Assembly (NCBI RefSeq): GCF_040183065.1
Contig: NW_027185499.1
Location: 930,001 to 994,000 of the forward strand
Source of the DNA: Periplaneta americana
Lineage: Eukaryota > Arthropoda > Insecta > Blattodea > Blattidae
Direction: 5' to 3'
DNA: 64,000 nucleotides
This document shows, piece by piece, positions 1-12,853 of the stretch (position 1 is its first letter; the number at the start of each line of letters is the position of its first letter). The notes under the pieces are model-generated. The model saw only the letters and a program-made list of their open reading frames with translations, ran no database searches and was not told the origin of the DNA. A program made the translations under genes and the position numbers.

Positions 1-68
1 TGACACGGCTAATTACGTTTACTTTCAAGGGGAAAAAATCGGGAAACTTACTTTCTGGATGCGCCTCA
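1..68. mobile_element. Terminus of a mariner-like element
   Basis: These bases match positions 63063-63131 almost perfectly, including the terminal motif CTTACTTTCTGGATGC. That second site is the end of a complete TA-flanked element. Here the terminus is followed by TA at 69-70, as expected for IS630/Tc1/mariner insertions. The rest of this copy lies outside the window. Confidence 0.7.
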
Positions 69-69
69 T

Positions 70-210
70 AAATAAGTTATAAGGAGAAATGTTTCTATGT
101 ATGTGAATTTCTTATGAAGATATAAATAAGTTATAAGGAGGAATGTTTCTATGTATGTAAATTTATGATGAAGATATAAATAAGTTATAAGGAGAAATGT
201 TTCTATGTAT
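70..210. repeat. 54-bp minisatellite, about 2.6 copies
   Basis: The unit begins AAATAAGTTATAAGGAG and repeats three times at a spacing of about 54 bp, with a few substitutions. The last copy is partial. It directly abuts the mariner-like terminus. Confidence 0.85.
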
Positions 211-1358
211 AATACATTATGTCATGCTATCATTATTAACAGGTTGTTACTACATCTAATATCGTGCGTAATCAGCTTATTATGGCACGCGTGCCAATAA
301 TAGCAATGACGTATTGACTATGACGTAATACCGGAACGCTTGGGTGCGGATGCGTGCAACTCGTCTGGATATCTTGCTTACCCGTTCTACGCCACACGTA
401 AAACGAAATGAAACGAAGGGTTCAGAACCATAGTGGACCAAGTGCTATATATTAAAGACGTAGGAATTAAGGGTTAAAATTAAGTTATTACCATAATTCA
501 ATGGAAACATATAGCAAGTAATATAAAGTATGCAAAATAAAACTAAATGATATATCAATCTTCATTAAACTACAGTATTCACTTACATTTAACCCTTATT
601 TTCTCCGTTTTTAATAAATGACGCTTGGCCCACTATGCCTTTGAACCTTTCAAATGCAAGATAGAAGGTAAAGTATCATTTATTTCCAGTCTTTAACAAT
701 TTTGTATCTCTTTCTTAATATCACATAAAGCAGTTCTGTGGTTCAGAGAACCTATGTTAACAAAATAAAAGACTATATGTAACATAAAATTTCATACCTA
801 AGCTATAACTAGAATTTGTAATACCTGCAAGGTCATCCATTTCTCTTTATTCAATGCCAATGCCAGGCGAAATTAATCGATACAATCAATAAGAACATAT
901 CAACACTTATGTCAGCTATGGATGATTTATAATTTATTTCCTACAATTTATAGTGCTAAGATGCCATAAAATGTTGTATCAGATCGTGGATAATCTCATG
1001 AAAATTGTCGCATCCACTATCGTTTGTGCAACAAATATTCGCTCATACCATAATCATTAATATTATCCATTTGTTGCGTAAATAGCTATTATGTGCTTTT
1101 TAACAATGAAAAATAAGCTGGATATAAAAGAAAGAAATGAACAAAGATAGTTTTACAAATATTTTGACGAGACTTCGTGTTACAGACTTGTAAAATGTAG
1201 AATACTACCCTTACTTTTAATTTCACTGTATTTACGACGATTATTTTTTTTCCTTCCCGTAATAGCTTCGAAAACATCGAACATCGAATTTGGTCCTTAC
1301 TCTTCACGAAAAAAATCTTCCCATTCTTTGTGAACATATCTTATTTTATATTATTATG
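211..1358. other. Unassigned AT-rich stretch
   Basis: I see no protein domain, tRNA-like box or terminal repeat here. The minus-strand frame at 1089-1337 has no recognisable motif. Confidence 0.5.
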
Positions 1359-1640
1359 ATGAACCGAAGTACATATTATGATATTTCCGCGCAGAAATTC
1401 TGCGTCATCATATGATGAAGGTTGAGTGTAACAGAGAAAAATTCTCTCCGGCACCGGGATTTGAAAGTGAGTTTTCAACTCTACGTGCTGACGCTCTATC
1501 CACTAAGCCACACCGGAATACCATCCCGATGTGGGATTGAACCATTCCACGTGACATCAAACAGTCCTATTAGTGACCCGAAAGGACTGTTGGGTTCCGC
1601 CGACCTGCGCCAGACTGTGCTGCTGGCAGATGCATGGTAA
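1359..1640 (-). mobile_element. tRNA-derived SINE (family 1)
   Basis: On the minus strand there is a pol III A-box-like TGGCTTAGTGGATAGAGC, followed by a degraded B box (TTTCAAATCCC). The distal part contains the family tail seen in other copies (ATATGATGACGCAGAAT on the minus strand, then the GTACTTCGGT region). Related copies occur at 15585-15745 and twice within 28155-28838. Confidence 0.65.
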
Positions 1641-2164
1641 ATATCAACCACGTAATTCAAGCCTGATATGAAGCATACAGATGTAGACAAACTACTGAAA
1701 CTTGATTTGTTGTTTTCTGAAACGTAATAAATACAAAGAAAACTATTTCTCGTCAACATAATAACCATTAAATACCAACAGCTTTTATAAATTACTTACA
1801 CTTTCCTTTTCATCATAGTAGGCCTAATGTAGATGTAATGCAAACCGTTCAAACTTTCAGCTTAACAAATAAAAAGATATCTTTCCCTCAGAAGTTAAAT
1901 AGCAAATCAACATTATTCTGCAGAACGAAAAAGTTTTTTTACATTTTACAAGTCTTCATGAGGCTTTTAATAATATTTGTTGATAAGGAAAAAGTTAAAA
2001 TGGAATATTGTACGTAAAGATTTATTTATCACAATTATCAATATATCTTCTGTATTATTTTCCTCTCCTCTTCTTTCCTTCACTCTTCTGTTCACTCTCT
2101 CCTTTCTTCATTTCCTCTCCTCTTCTCTTCTCGACTGGTAACAAGTTACGAAATGTTACTATTG

Positions 2165-2500
2165 TGTTGAGTCAGATACACTTTGCATTATTATTATTTC
2201 ATGAATTCTGTAGCGCAATAAATTGTAGAACTGTGTTTTTAATCAAGAAATATCTGACGTTCTTTCGTGAGTTACATACACTTTGCAGAAAAAATGAATA
2301 TATATTATATTTATCTTATTATTTTATGAAATTCTATAGCACAATAAATTCTAAAACTGTGTTTCTTTAATCAAGGGATAGGGTCTATCTGCCGTTACTT
2401 CTTGAGTCCGAAACACTTTACAGAAAAATAAAATATATGATAATTATCGTATTATTTCATGAAAACATGTAGTAGAATAAATTGAAAACTGTATATATTT
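2165..2500. repeat. About 120-bp subrepeats at the edge of the 3.5-kb array
   Basis: Three imperfect copies share a block that runs from a GAGTTACATACACTTTG-like start to a TTTAATCAAG-like end. The third copy is the beginning of unit A1 of the 3.5-kb array, so the array edge itself has been locally duplicated. Confidence 0.6.
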
Positions 2501-5500
2501 CATCCAGAATTTTCTGTCGTGTGGGAGCAGAAAACACATATGTTTTGAAGTGATTAATAGCGAAAGAACTTAGATTTCAAATCAGTACTTTTTCATCTTA
2601 ACCAGCGCAGACTGGCTTCCGTGAATGCAAGTCAATCTACTTTACAATGCGAGCAAACAGGCAGGTCTTCTTGGGTCCCGCCTGGACCGAGCTTAAAAAA
2701 CCCGGGCTGAATGGGCCAGTCTTGAAAGTTAACATGCTTTGTAGGTTCATCGAAACTCAAGTCAGACGACAGGCTCTTACGGGCGCGAGACTTTGTGATT
2801 TGCCGGTGTCTATTTTCTATAGGTTTCATTCGAAGTGCAATAGCCGTGTCTATTTTTACTTTAATATTGCAGAACTTTCGATCACAAATCGAACGAGTGG
2901 TCGCAAAGATCTGTAGCTGCTCTCCATGCCGAGATATTATTGAAGTAGGCATGGCGGCAAAGCTAATGTTATACGTAATTTCGACGCCCTCATGCTCACA
3001 GCGAGGGGTGGTGACGTCATTGGATGTGGTCGCAGAAGTTACATTGGTTCATGTCCTAAGTATTAATGATATTAGCATTCGATTGTGGTTTCAAGAGTAG
3101 TTACAGTAAGTACTTGAAATAGTCACTATTTGTGTCACTATTGATTTCGGAACGGATAGCCTAGCCTGCATTTCTTCGCTCAATATGAATCGGCCACATT
3201 GATGGCAAAAGCGAAATTAATGACTTGTTGTATCCAATTTGTTCTTCTGAGCAAAACATGACAAGAGGTGCTCTACGCAAACTGCTCATGAACTATTTCA
3301 AAGGCAAATTATACAGGTCAGTTGTTGCTTTGGCAGAAGAATTTATGCTAAATAGTCACCATGCTTCTATTACAATCTTAAAAACGGCGAAGTTCATATT
3401 GAAGGAGATAAATGAATTGTGAACTATTTTGCTAGTAATATCAATATAAAATATTCAGTTTAATACTTTTCTTTTCTTAGAACCAAGATTTTGTTGTGTA
3501 CTGTCGTGCTGTGAATTTTATATTACTACAAGTTACATTTTGCTGCTAGGGCATGCATCCTATTTTATTTTGCTACTTTTCCGTTACTCGCCCGGTATAA
3601 ATTAATATATTGTGATTGTTCTTTATATTATAAAAATAACGGATTTCGCAATATGGCTGTAGACATAATAAAGTAATTTAATTTGGCTATAAACACAACC
3701 GACATTTCAACGCTTCAGGGCTATGCATTCTGAATAAAACATAGTTATATTTTATGTTAACGTCAACACGCAAAAAAATAACGACATTAAATATTGTGAG
3801 AATGGACACAGTCTATTATATACAGTCATTAAGCTCAAAACGTAGTAAATATGCATCCACAGATATATCCTAACCACTAGTTTCGCTAAAATCGCCTCAT
3901 TATAGACAATGCGAAATATTACCGGCACAGTCTATTGTTCCTAGACCCTCACAACTCACGCTGCGTGATTGTATTTCCTAGACTGTGGCATTGATACATA
4001 CAGTGGTGCACCCAAGGGGATATTAAAAGTGCTCTGGTCAACCCAAATTGAGAATGGGGAAAGGAATAAAAGATTGTAAGAATAAATAAATAAAGTTATT
4101 AATTTAATTAAGTGTGTGTGTATATATTAATTAATAAATGAACAAATAAATTAATAAACAAATCGGTAGGTAAGTAAATAAATAAATACATAAATATATA
4201 AAGATGGAAAGAGGTGCTATGAAGGATTAAATTACCTTACCGTCTTACTTTTTGTTACTGTAGGAAGTGTGTGTTTGAAAATTAATATGTAAACACGCCA
4301 GTAGGTGATTAGATTTTTCTACAACAGACTGTAATTTTGAAAGACTCGAACTTTCCACAATATCTGAAGTTGTGTTAACTTTTATTTGGAGCGTGGCTAC
4401 CAGACTTAACTCTTTACACAGACAAGCACATTTAATTGACAATGTCTGTACTTCTCAAAATATCCTAGTTTTGCGTAGGGGTTCCGATATACAGGTCTAA
4501 TGCTGGTCCATATCAATGACATTGGTTATAAATGACTTTCCCACCCCATATTTTAGGGTGCACCACATGCCTGCACAGACACGAACGATCATCCAACCAG
4601 AATGGGGGGAAACGCGTGGTAAACACGTTAATGGCCAGAGTGTATTAAAACGTTACGGTATCTGTAGCAGACTGATTATGAATTGACTTTCCAAACCATA
4701 TGTCTAGATGTACCTATGGAAACAAATAAAGAATAGTAAAAATAAACTCACCCTTACTTCAAAAACCCAGGGCGGTGGGGGCCGCTTCAGTTGCACTTTG
4801 TCGGGCGCTCTAAAGGAAAGAAATGACAGTATATAATAAATTAATGTCATTAAATAATTTTTATAGACAGGAAGTAACAATAATTAGATTCATGCCGCGT
4901 TGAATATAAAATATATTTGATCGAAATTTGGACTTCTCGCCCGCTGATGTCTGATGCAGAACACACAGCTCAAACAAAATGAATTAAAAAATAGAGGTCA
5001 CTACCTGAGCCGTGTGTCATCATCTGTGGCTCAATGAACGAGAACAACATCAATTCGATATATCATTTATCCAATCGATTAACACTGTAAACCAAGAAGA
5101 ATACAGAATCATTAACCCTACGGAAAAAAACATTTAACGACACATCAAGAGATGGTGAAAAATGCTTCATCTGTAAAAGGAAAATTGCCTAAACCGAGCA
5201 AAAACTAACGGATGATTGTGATGAATATGAATCTGAAACTTGCTGAAGATGGCAGAGAGAAACGCATGAATACAATGACAAAAAAGTTCTCATCATCACG
5301 TAAATAAGTAACTGGTAAATTTACAATTATTATTAATTAATCACTAATGTAGAAATGTAACCTTAATTTGTATACATAATGAACAGAAAAAAAGACATAG
5401 GCTACTTAGTATGTAATCTGAATTATTTTTTCTAGCATCAGACTGTATGTCCCCCTTCAACCTATTCCCAGACTGTGGGTCCTACTACAGTGTGTGGCTG

Positions 5501-5846
5501 AGTTCTCGGATACGAATACATTATTTAAGCCATATTAGACAGTTGAATATCAATTAAGACATTAAGAATAATCCCTGTCGCACCAGCAAATGAAGTTCTA
5601 GGGCCAATCTTCAGGCTGTTGGGATGACGTTCACTTGCTTGCAGAGAGGTTAACGATCATCCAACAAGTATGGGAGTAACGTGCTTACGTAATACAAATA
5701 TTTGCAGGGAGTGAACAAAAGTATTCATAGCACCAATCAATCACCCTACTAAGTCCGCGATTCTAATTCTTCATTCCTATTCCTTTTCAAATTTTATAAG
5801 ACACTCAACATTATCATATACGCCTACAAAAATATTGGCACATTTG
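2372..5846. repeat. Tandem array unit A1 (3475 bp)
   Basis: First of the 3.5-kb units, anchored on the block GGTCTATCTGCCGTTA. The equivalent anchors lie at 5847, 9350 and 12854. A1 is the most diverged of the four over its first 500 bp, and nearly identical to the others after that. It carries minus-strand cassette A at 4752-4809. It also carries an old reversed SINE core around 4585-4640, containing ACGATCATCCAACCAGAATG. Confidence 0.9.
4752..4809 (-). other. Putative minus-strand mini-exon, type A, copy 1
   Basis: Read on the minus strand, a pyrimidine tract (TTTCTTTCCTTTAG) precedes a 58-nt interior that ends at GTGAGT. An alternative AG two bases further in would give 56 nt. The only frame without a stop reads APDKVQLKRPPPPWVFEVR. 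A second possible donor, GTAAGG, lies inside the 3' end. The flanks align with the other cassettes (types B-F), while the interior shares only a CCCGAC-like start. Splicing is inferred from sequence alone and the host transcript is unknown. Confidence 0.5.
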
Positions 5847-8800
5847 CAAGGATTAGGGCCTATCTGCCGTTATTTCTTGAGTCACATACACTTTGGAGAA
5901 AAATGAAATTTGTATTTATCTTATTGTATTATGAAATTCTGTAGTGGAACAAATTGTAAAAATGTATTTCTTTAACCAAGAATTTTCTGTCGTGTTGGAG
6001 CAGAAAATAAGATTTTTTGAAGTGACTAAATAGCGAACGAACTTAGATTTCAAATCAGTACTTTTTCATCTTAACCAGCGCAGACGGGCTTCCGTCAATG
6101 CAAGTCACTCTACATTATAATATGAGCAAACAGACAGGCTTTCTTGGGTCCCGCATGGACTGAGCTTATAAAACCCAGGGTCAATGGGCCAGTCTTATAT
6201 GTTGCTTTGTAGGTTCATCGGAACCCAAGTCTGACGACAAGCAGTTACGGGCGTGAGTCATGTCTGATGTGCAGGTGACTATTTTCTATAGCTTACAATA
6301 GAAGTGCATTGTCCGTGTCTATTTTTACTTTAATATTTCAGAACTTTCGATCACAAATCGAACGAGTGGTCGCAAAGATCTGTAGCTGCTCTCGATGCCG
6401 AGATATTATTGAAGTAGGCATCGCGGCAAAGCTAATGTTATACGTAATTTCGACGCCCTCATGCTCATAGCGAGGGGTGGTGACGTCATTGGATGTGGTC
6501 GCAGAAGTTACATTGGTTCATGTCCTAAGTATTAATGATATTAGCATTCGATTGTGGTTTCAAGAGTAGTTACAGTAAGTACTTGAAATAGTCACTATTT
6601 GTGTCACTATTGATTTCGGAACGGATAGCCTAGCCTGCATTTCTTCGCTCAATATTAATCGGCCACATTGATGGCAAAAGCGAAATTAATGACTTGTTGT
6701 ATCCAATTTGTTCTTCTCAGCAAAACATGACAAGAGGTGCTCTAAGCAAACTGCTCATGAACTATTTCAAAGGCAAATTATACAGGTCAGTTGTTGCTTT
6801 GGCAGAAGAATTTATGCTAAATAATCACCTTGCCTCTATTACAATCTTAAAAACAGCGAAGTTCATATTGAAGGAGATAAATGAATTGTGAACTATTTTG
6901 CTAGTAATATCATTATAAAATATTCAGTTTAATACTTTTCTTTTCTTAGAACCAAGATTTTGTTGTATAGTGTCGTGCTGTGAATTTTATATTACTACAA
7001 GTTACATTTTGCTGCTAGGGCATGCATCCTATTTTATTTCGCTACTTTTCCGTTACTCGCCCGGTATAAATTAATATATTGTGATTGTTCTTTACATTAT
7101 AAAAATAACGGATTTCGCAATATGGCTGTAGACATAATAAAGTAATTTAATTTGGCTATAAACACAACCGACATTTCAACGCTTCAGGGCTATGCATTCT
7201 GAATAAAACATACTTATATTTTATGTTAACGTCAACACGCAAAAAAATAACGACATTAAATATTGTGAGAATGGACACAGTCTATTATATACAGTCATTA
7301 AGCTCAAAACGTAGTAAATATGCATCCACAGATATATCCTAACCACTAGTTTCGCTAAAATCGCCTCATTATAGACAATGCGAAATATTACCGGCACAGT
7401 CTATTGTTCCTAGACCCTCACAACTCACGCTGCGTGATTGTATTTCCTAGACTGTGGCATTGATACATACAGTGGTGCACCCAAGGGGACATTAAAAGTG
7501 CTCTGGTCAACCCCAATTGAGAATGGGGAAAGGAATAAAAGATTGTAAGAATAAATAAATAAAGTTATTAATTTAATTAAATGTGTGTATATATTAATTA
7601 ATAAATGAACAAATAAATTAATAAACAAATCGGTAGGTAAGTAAATAAATAAATACATAAATATATAAAGATGGAAAGAGGTGCTATGAAGGATTAAATT
7701 ACCTTACCGTCTTACTTTTTGTTACTGTAGGAAGTGTGTGTGTTTGAAAATTAATATGTAAACACGCCAGTAGGTGATTAGATTTTTCTACAACAGACTG
7801 TAATTTTGAAAGACTCGAACTTTCCACAATATCTGAAGTTGTGTTAACTTTTATTTGGAGCGTGGCTACCAGACTTAACTCTTTACACAGACAAGCACAT
7901 TTAATTGACAATGTCTGTACTTCTCAAAATATCCTAGTTTTGCGTAGGGGTTCCGATATACAGGTCTAATGCTGGTCCATATCAATGACATTGGTTATAA
8001 ATGACTTTCCCACCCCATATTTTAGGGTGCACCACATGCCTGCACAGACACGAACGATCATCCAACCAGAATGGGGGGAAACGCGTGGTAAACACGTTAA
8101 TGGCCAGAGTGTATTAAAACGTTACGGTATCTGTAGCAGACTGATTATGAATTGACTTTCCAAACCATATGTCTAGATGTACCTATGGAAACAAATAAAG
8201 AATAGTAAAAATAAACTCACCCTTACTTCAAAAACCCAGGGCGGTGGGGGCCGCTTCAGTTGCACTTTGTCGGGCGCTCTAAAGAAAAGAAATGACAGTA
8301 TATAATAAATTAATGTCATTTAAATAATTTTTATAGACAGGAAGTAACAATAATTAGATTCATGCCGCGTTGAATATAAAATATATTTGATCGAAATTTG
8401 GACTTCTCGCCCGCTGATGTCTGATGCAGAACACACAGCTCAAACAAAATGAATTAAAAAATAGAGGTCACTACCTGAGCCGTGTGTCATCATCTGTGGC
8501 TCAATGAACGAGAACAACATCAATTCGATATATCATTTATCCAATCGATTAACACTGTAAACCAAGAAGAATACAGAATCATTAACCCTACGGAAAAAAA
8601 CATTTAACGACACATCAAGAGATGGTGAAAAATGCTACATCTGTAAAAGGAAAATTGCCTAAACCGAGCAAAAACTAACGGATGATTGTGATGAATATGA
8701 ATCTGAAACTTGCTGAAGATGGCAGAGAGAAACGCATGAATACAATGACAAAAAAGTTCTCATCATCACGTAAATAAGTAACTGGTAAATTTACAATTAT

Positions 8801-9349
8801 TATTAATTAATCACTAATGTAGAAATGTAACCTTAATTTGTATACATAATGAACAGAAAAAAAGACATAGGCTACTTAGTATGTAATCTGAATTATTTTT
8901 TCTAGCATCAGACTGTATGTCCCCCTTCAACCTATTCCCAGACTGTGGGTCCTACTACAGTGTGTGGCTGAGTTCTCGGATACGAATACATTATTTAAGC
9001 CATATTAGACAGTTGAATATCAATTAAGACATTAAGAATAATCCCTGTCGCACCAGCAAATGAAGTTCTAGGGCCAATCTTCAGGCTATTGGGATGATGT
9101 TCACTTGCTTGCAGAGAGGTTAACGATCATCCAACAAGTATGGGAGTAACGTGCTTTCAACACGATGAACCCTTGTCCACTAAAACTTTACGTAATACAA
9201 ATATTTGCAGGTAGTGAACAAAAGTATTCATAGCACCAATCCATCACCCTACTAATTCCGCGATACTAATTCTTCATTCCTGTTCCATTTCAGATTTTAT
9301 AAGACACTCAACATTATCATATACGCCTACAAGAATACTGGCTCATTTG
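5847..9349. repeat. Tandem array unit A2 (3503 bp)
   Basis: Full-length unit with the same internal order as A1 and A3, including the cassette at 8221-8278. Differences from the neighbours are scattered substitutions and very small indels. Confidence 0.92.
8221..8278 (-). other. Putative minus-strand mini-exon, type A, copy 2
   Basis: The 58-nt interior is identical to that of copy 1. The only visible change nearby is one substitution in the pyrimidine tract. Acceptor and GTGAGT donor are intact. Confidence 0.5.
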
Positions 9350-12300
9350 CAAGGATTAGGGCCTATCTGCCGTTATTTCTTGAGTCACATACACTTTTGA
9401 GAAAAATGAAATTAGTATTTATCTTATTATATTATGAAATTCTGTAGTGCAATAAACTGTAAAAATATATTTCTTTAATCAAGAATTTTCTGTCGTCTTG
9501 GAGCAGAAAATAAGATTTTTTGAAATGACTAAATAGCGAACGAACTTAGATTTCAAATTAGTACCGTTTCATCTTAACCAGCGCACACTGGCTTCCGTCA
9601 ATGCAAGTCACTCTACATTATAATACGTGCAAACAGTCAGGCGTTCTAGGGTCCCGCATGGACTGAGCTTATAAAACCCAGGGTCAATGGGCCAGTCTGA
9701 AATGTTAACTTGCTTTGTATGTTCATCGGAACCCAAGTCTGACGACAAGCAGTTACGGGCGTGAGTCATGTCTGATGTGCAGGTGACTATTTTCTATAGC
9801 TTTCAATAGAAGTGCATTGTCCGTGTCTATTTTTACTTTAATATTGCAGAACTTTCGATCACAAATCGAACGAGTGGTCGCAAAGATCTGTAGCTGCTCT
9901 CGATGCCGAGATATTATTGAAGTAGGCATGGCGGCAAAGCTAATGTTATACGTAATTTCGACGCCCTCATGCTCACAGCGAGGGGTGGTGACGTCATTGG
10001 ATGTGGTCGCAGAAGTTACATTGGTTCATGTCCTAAGTATTAATGATATTAGCATTCGATTGTGGTTTCAAGAGTAGTTACAGTAAGTACTTGAAATAGT
10101 CACTATTTGTGTCACTATTGATTTCGGAACGGATAGCCTAGCCTGCATTTCTTCGCTCAATATGAATCGGCCACATTGATGGCAAAAGCGAAATTAATGA
10201 CTTGTTGTATCCAATTTGTTCTTCTGAGCAAAACATGACAAGAGGTGCTCTACGCAAACTGCTCATGAACTATTTCAAAGGCAAATTATACAGGTCAGTT
10301 GTTGCTTTGGCAGAAGAATTTATGCTAAATAGTCACCATGCTTCTATTACAATCTTAAAAACGGCGAAGTTCATATTGAAGGAGATAAATGAATTGTGAA
10401 CTATTTTGCTAGTAATATCAATATAAAATATTCAGTTTAATACTTTTCTTTTCTTAGAACCAAGATTTTGTTGTATAGTGTCGTGCTGTGAATTTAATAT
10501 TACTACAAGTTACATTTTGCTGCTAGGGCATGCATCCTATTTTATTTCGCTACTTTTCCGTTATCGCCCGGTATAAATTAATATATTGTGATTGTTCTTT
10601 ACATTATAAAAATAACGGATTTCGCAATATGGCTGTAGACATAATAAAGTAATTTAATTTGGCTATAAACACAACCGACATTTCAACGCTTCAGGGCTAT
10701 GCATTCTGAATAAAACATAGTTATATTTTATGTTAACGTCAACACGCAAAAAAATAACGACATTAAATATTGTGAGAATGGACACAGTCTATTATATACA
10801 GTCATTAAGCTCAAAACGTAGTAAATATGCATCCACAGATATATCCTAACCACTAGTTTCGCTAAAATCGCCTCATTATAGACAATGCGAAATATTACCG
10901 GCACAGTCTATTGTTCCTAGACCCTCACAACTCACGCTGCGTGATTGTATTTCCTAGACTGTGGCATTGATACATACAGTGGTGCACCCAAGGGGATATT
11001 AAAAGTGCTCTGGTCAACCCCAATTGAGAATGGGAAAGGAATAAAAGATTGTAAGAATAAATAAATAAAGTTATTAATTTAATTAAATGTGTGTATATAT
11101 TAATTAATAAATGAACAAATAAATTAATAAACAAATCGGTAGGTAAGTAAATAAATAAATACATAAATATATAAAGATGGAAAGAGGTGCTATGAAGGAT
11201 TAAATTACCTTACCATCTTACTTTTTGTTACTGTAGGAAGTGTGTGTTTGAAAATTAATATGTAAACACGCCAGTAGGTGATTAGATTTTTCTACAACAG
11301 ACTGTAATTTTGAAAGACTCGAACTTTCCACAATATCTGAAGTTGTGTTAACTTTTATTTGGAGCGTGGCTACCAGACTTAACTCTTTACACAGACAAGC
11401 ACATTTAATTGACAATGTCTGTACTTCTCAAAATATCCTAGTTTTGCGTAGGGGTTCCGATATACAGGTCTAATGCTGGTCCATATCAATGACATTGGTT
11501 ATAAATGACTTTCCCACCCCATATTTTAGGGTGCACCACATGCCTGCACAGACACGAACGATCATCCAACCAGAATGGGGGGAAACGCGTGGTAAACACG
11601 TTAATGGCCAGAGTGTATTAAAACGTTACGGTATCTGTAGCAGACTGATTATGAATTGACTTTCCAAACCATATGTCTAGATGTACCTATGGAAACAAAT
11701 AAAGAATAGTAAAAATAAACTCACCCTTACTTCAAAAACCCAGGGCGGTGGGGGCCGCTTCAGTTGCACTTTGTCGGGCGCTCTAAAGAAAAGAAATGAC
11801 AGTATATAATAAATTAATGTCATTTAAATAATTTTTATAGACAGGAAGTAACAATAATTAGATTCATGCCGCGTTGAATATAAAATATATTTGATCGAAA
11901 TTTGGACTTCTCGCCCGCTGATGTCTGATGCAGAACACACAGCTCAAACAAAATGAATTAAAAAATAGAGGTCACTACCTGAGCCGTGTGTCATCATCTG
12001 TGGCTCAATGAACGAGAACAACATCAATTCGATATATCATTTATCCAATCGATTAACACTGTAAACCAAGAAGAATACAGAATCATTAACCCTACGGAAA
12101 AAAACATTTAACGACACATCAAGAGATGGTGAAAAATGCTAGATCTGTAAAAGGAAAATTGCCTAAACCGAGCAAAAACTAACGGATGATTGTGATGAAT
12201 ATGAATCTGAAACTTGCTGAAGATGGCAGAGAGAAACGCATGAATACAATGACAAAAAAGTTCTCATCATCACGTAAATAAGTAACTGGTAAATTTACAA

Positions 12301-12853
12301 TTATTATTAATTAATCACTAATGTAGAAATGTAACCTTAATTTGTATACATAATGAACAGAAAAAAAGACATAGGCTACTTAGTATGTAATCTGAATTAT
12401 TTTTTCTAGCATCAGACTGTATGTCCCCCTTCAACCTATTCCCAGACTGTGGGTCCTACTACAGTGTGTGGCTGAGTTCTCGGATACGAATACATTATTT
12501 AAGCCATATTAGACAGTTGAATATCAATTAAGACATTAAGAATAATCCCTGTCGCACCAGCAAATGAAGTTCTAGGGCCAATCTTCAGGCTATTGGGATG
12601 ATGTTCACTTGCTTGCAGAGAGGTTAACGATCATCCAACAAGTATGGGAGTAACGTGCTTTCAACACGATGAACCCTTGTCCACTAAAACTTTACGTAAT
12701 ACAAATATTTGCAGGTAGTGAACAAAAGTATTCATAGCACCAATCCATCACCCTACTAATTCCGCGATACTAATTCTTCATTCCTGTTCCATTTCAGATT
12801 TTATAAGACACTCAACATTATCATATACGCCTACAAGAATACTGGCTCATTTG
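9350..12853. repeat. Tandem array unit A3 (3504 bp)
   Basis: Full-length unit, nearly identical to A2, with the cassette at 11725-11782. The uniform 3503-3504 bp period of A2 and A3 points to recent unequal exchange. Confidence 0.92.
11725..11782 (-). other. Putative minus-strand mini-exon, type A, copy 3
   Basis: Interior and splice signals are identical to copy 2. It belongs to unit A3. Confidence 0.5.

Noticed and set aside
4245-11415. Minus-strand frames of about 65 codons repeated in the A units
   Set aside because: They lie after the cassette donor in what would be intron, and the equivalent region in units B-D reads differently.
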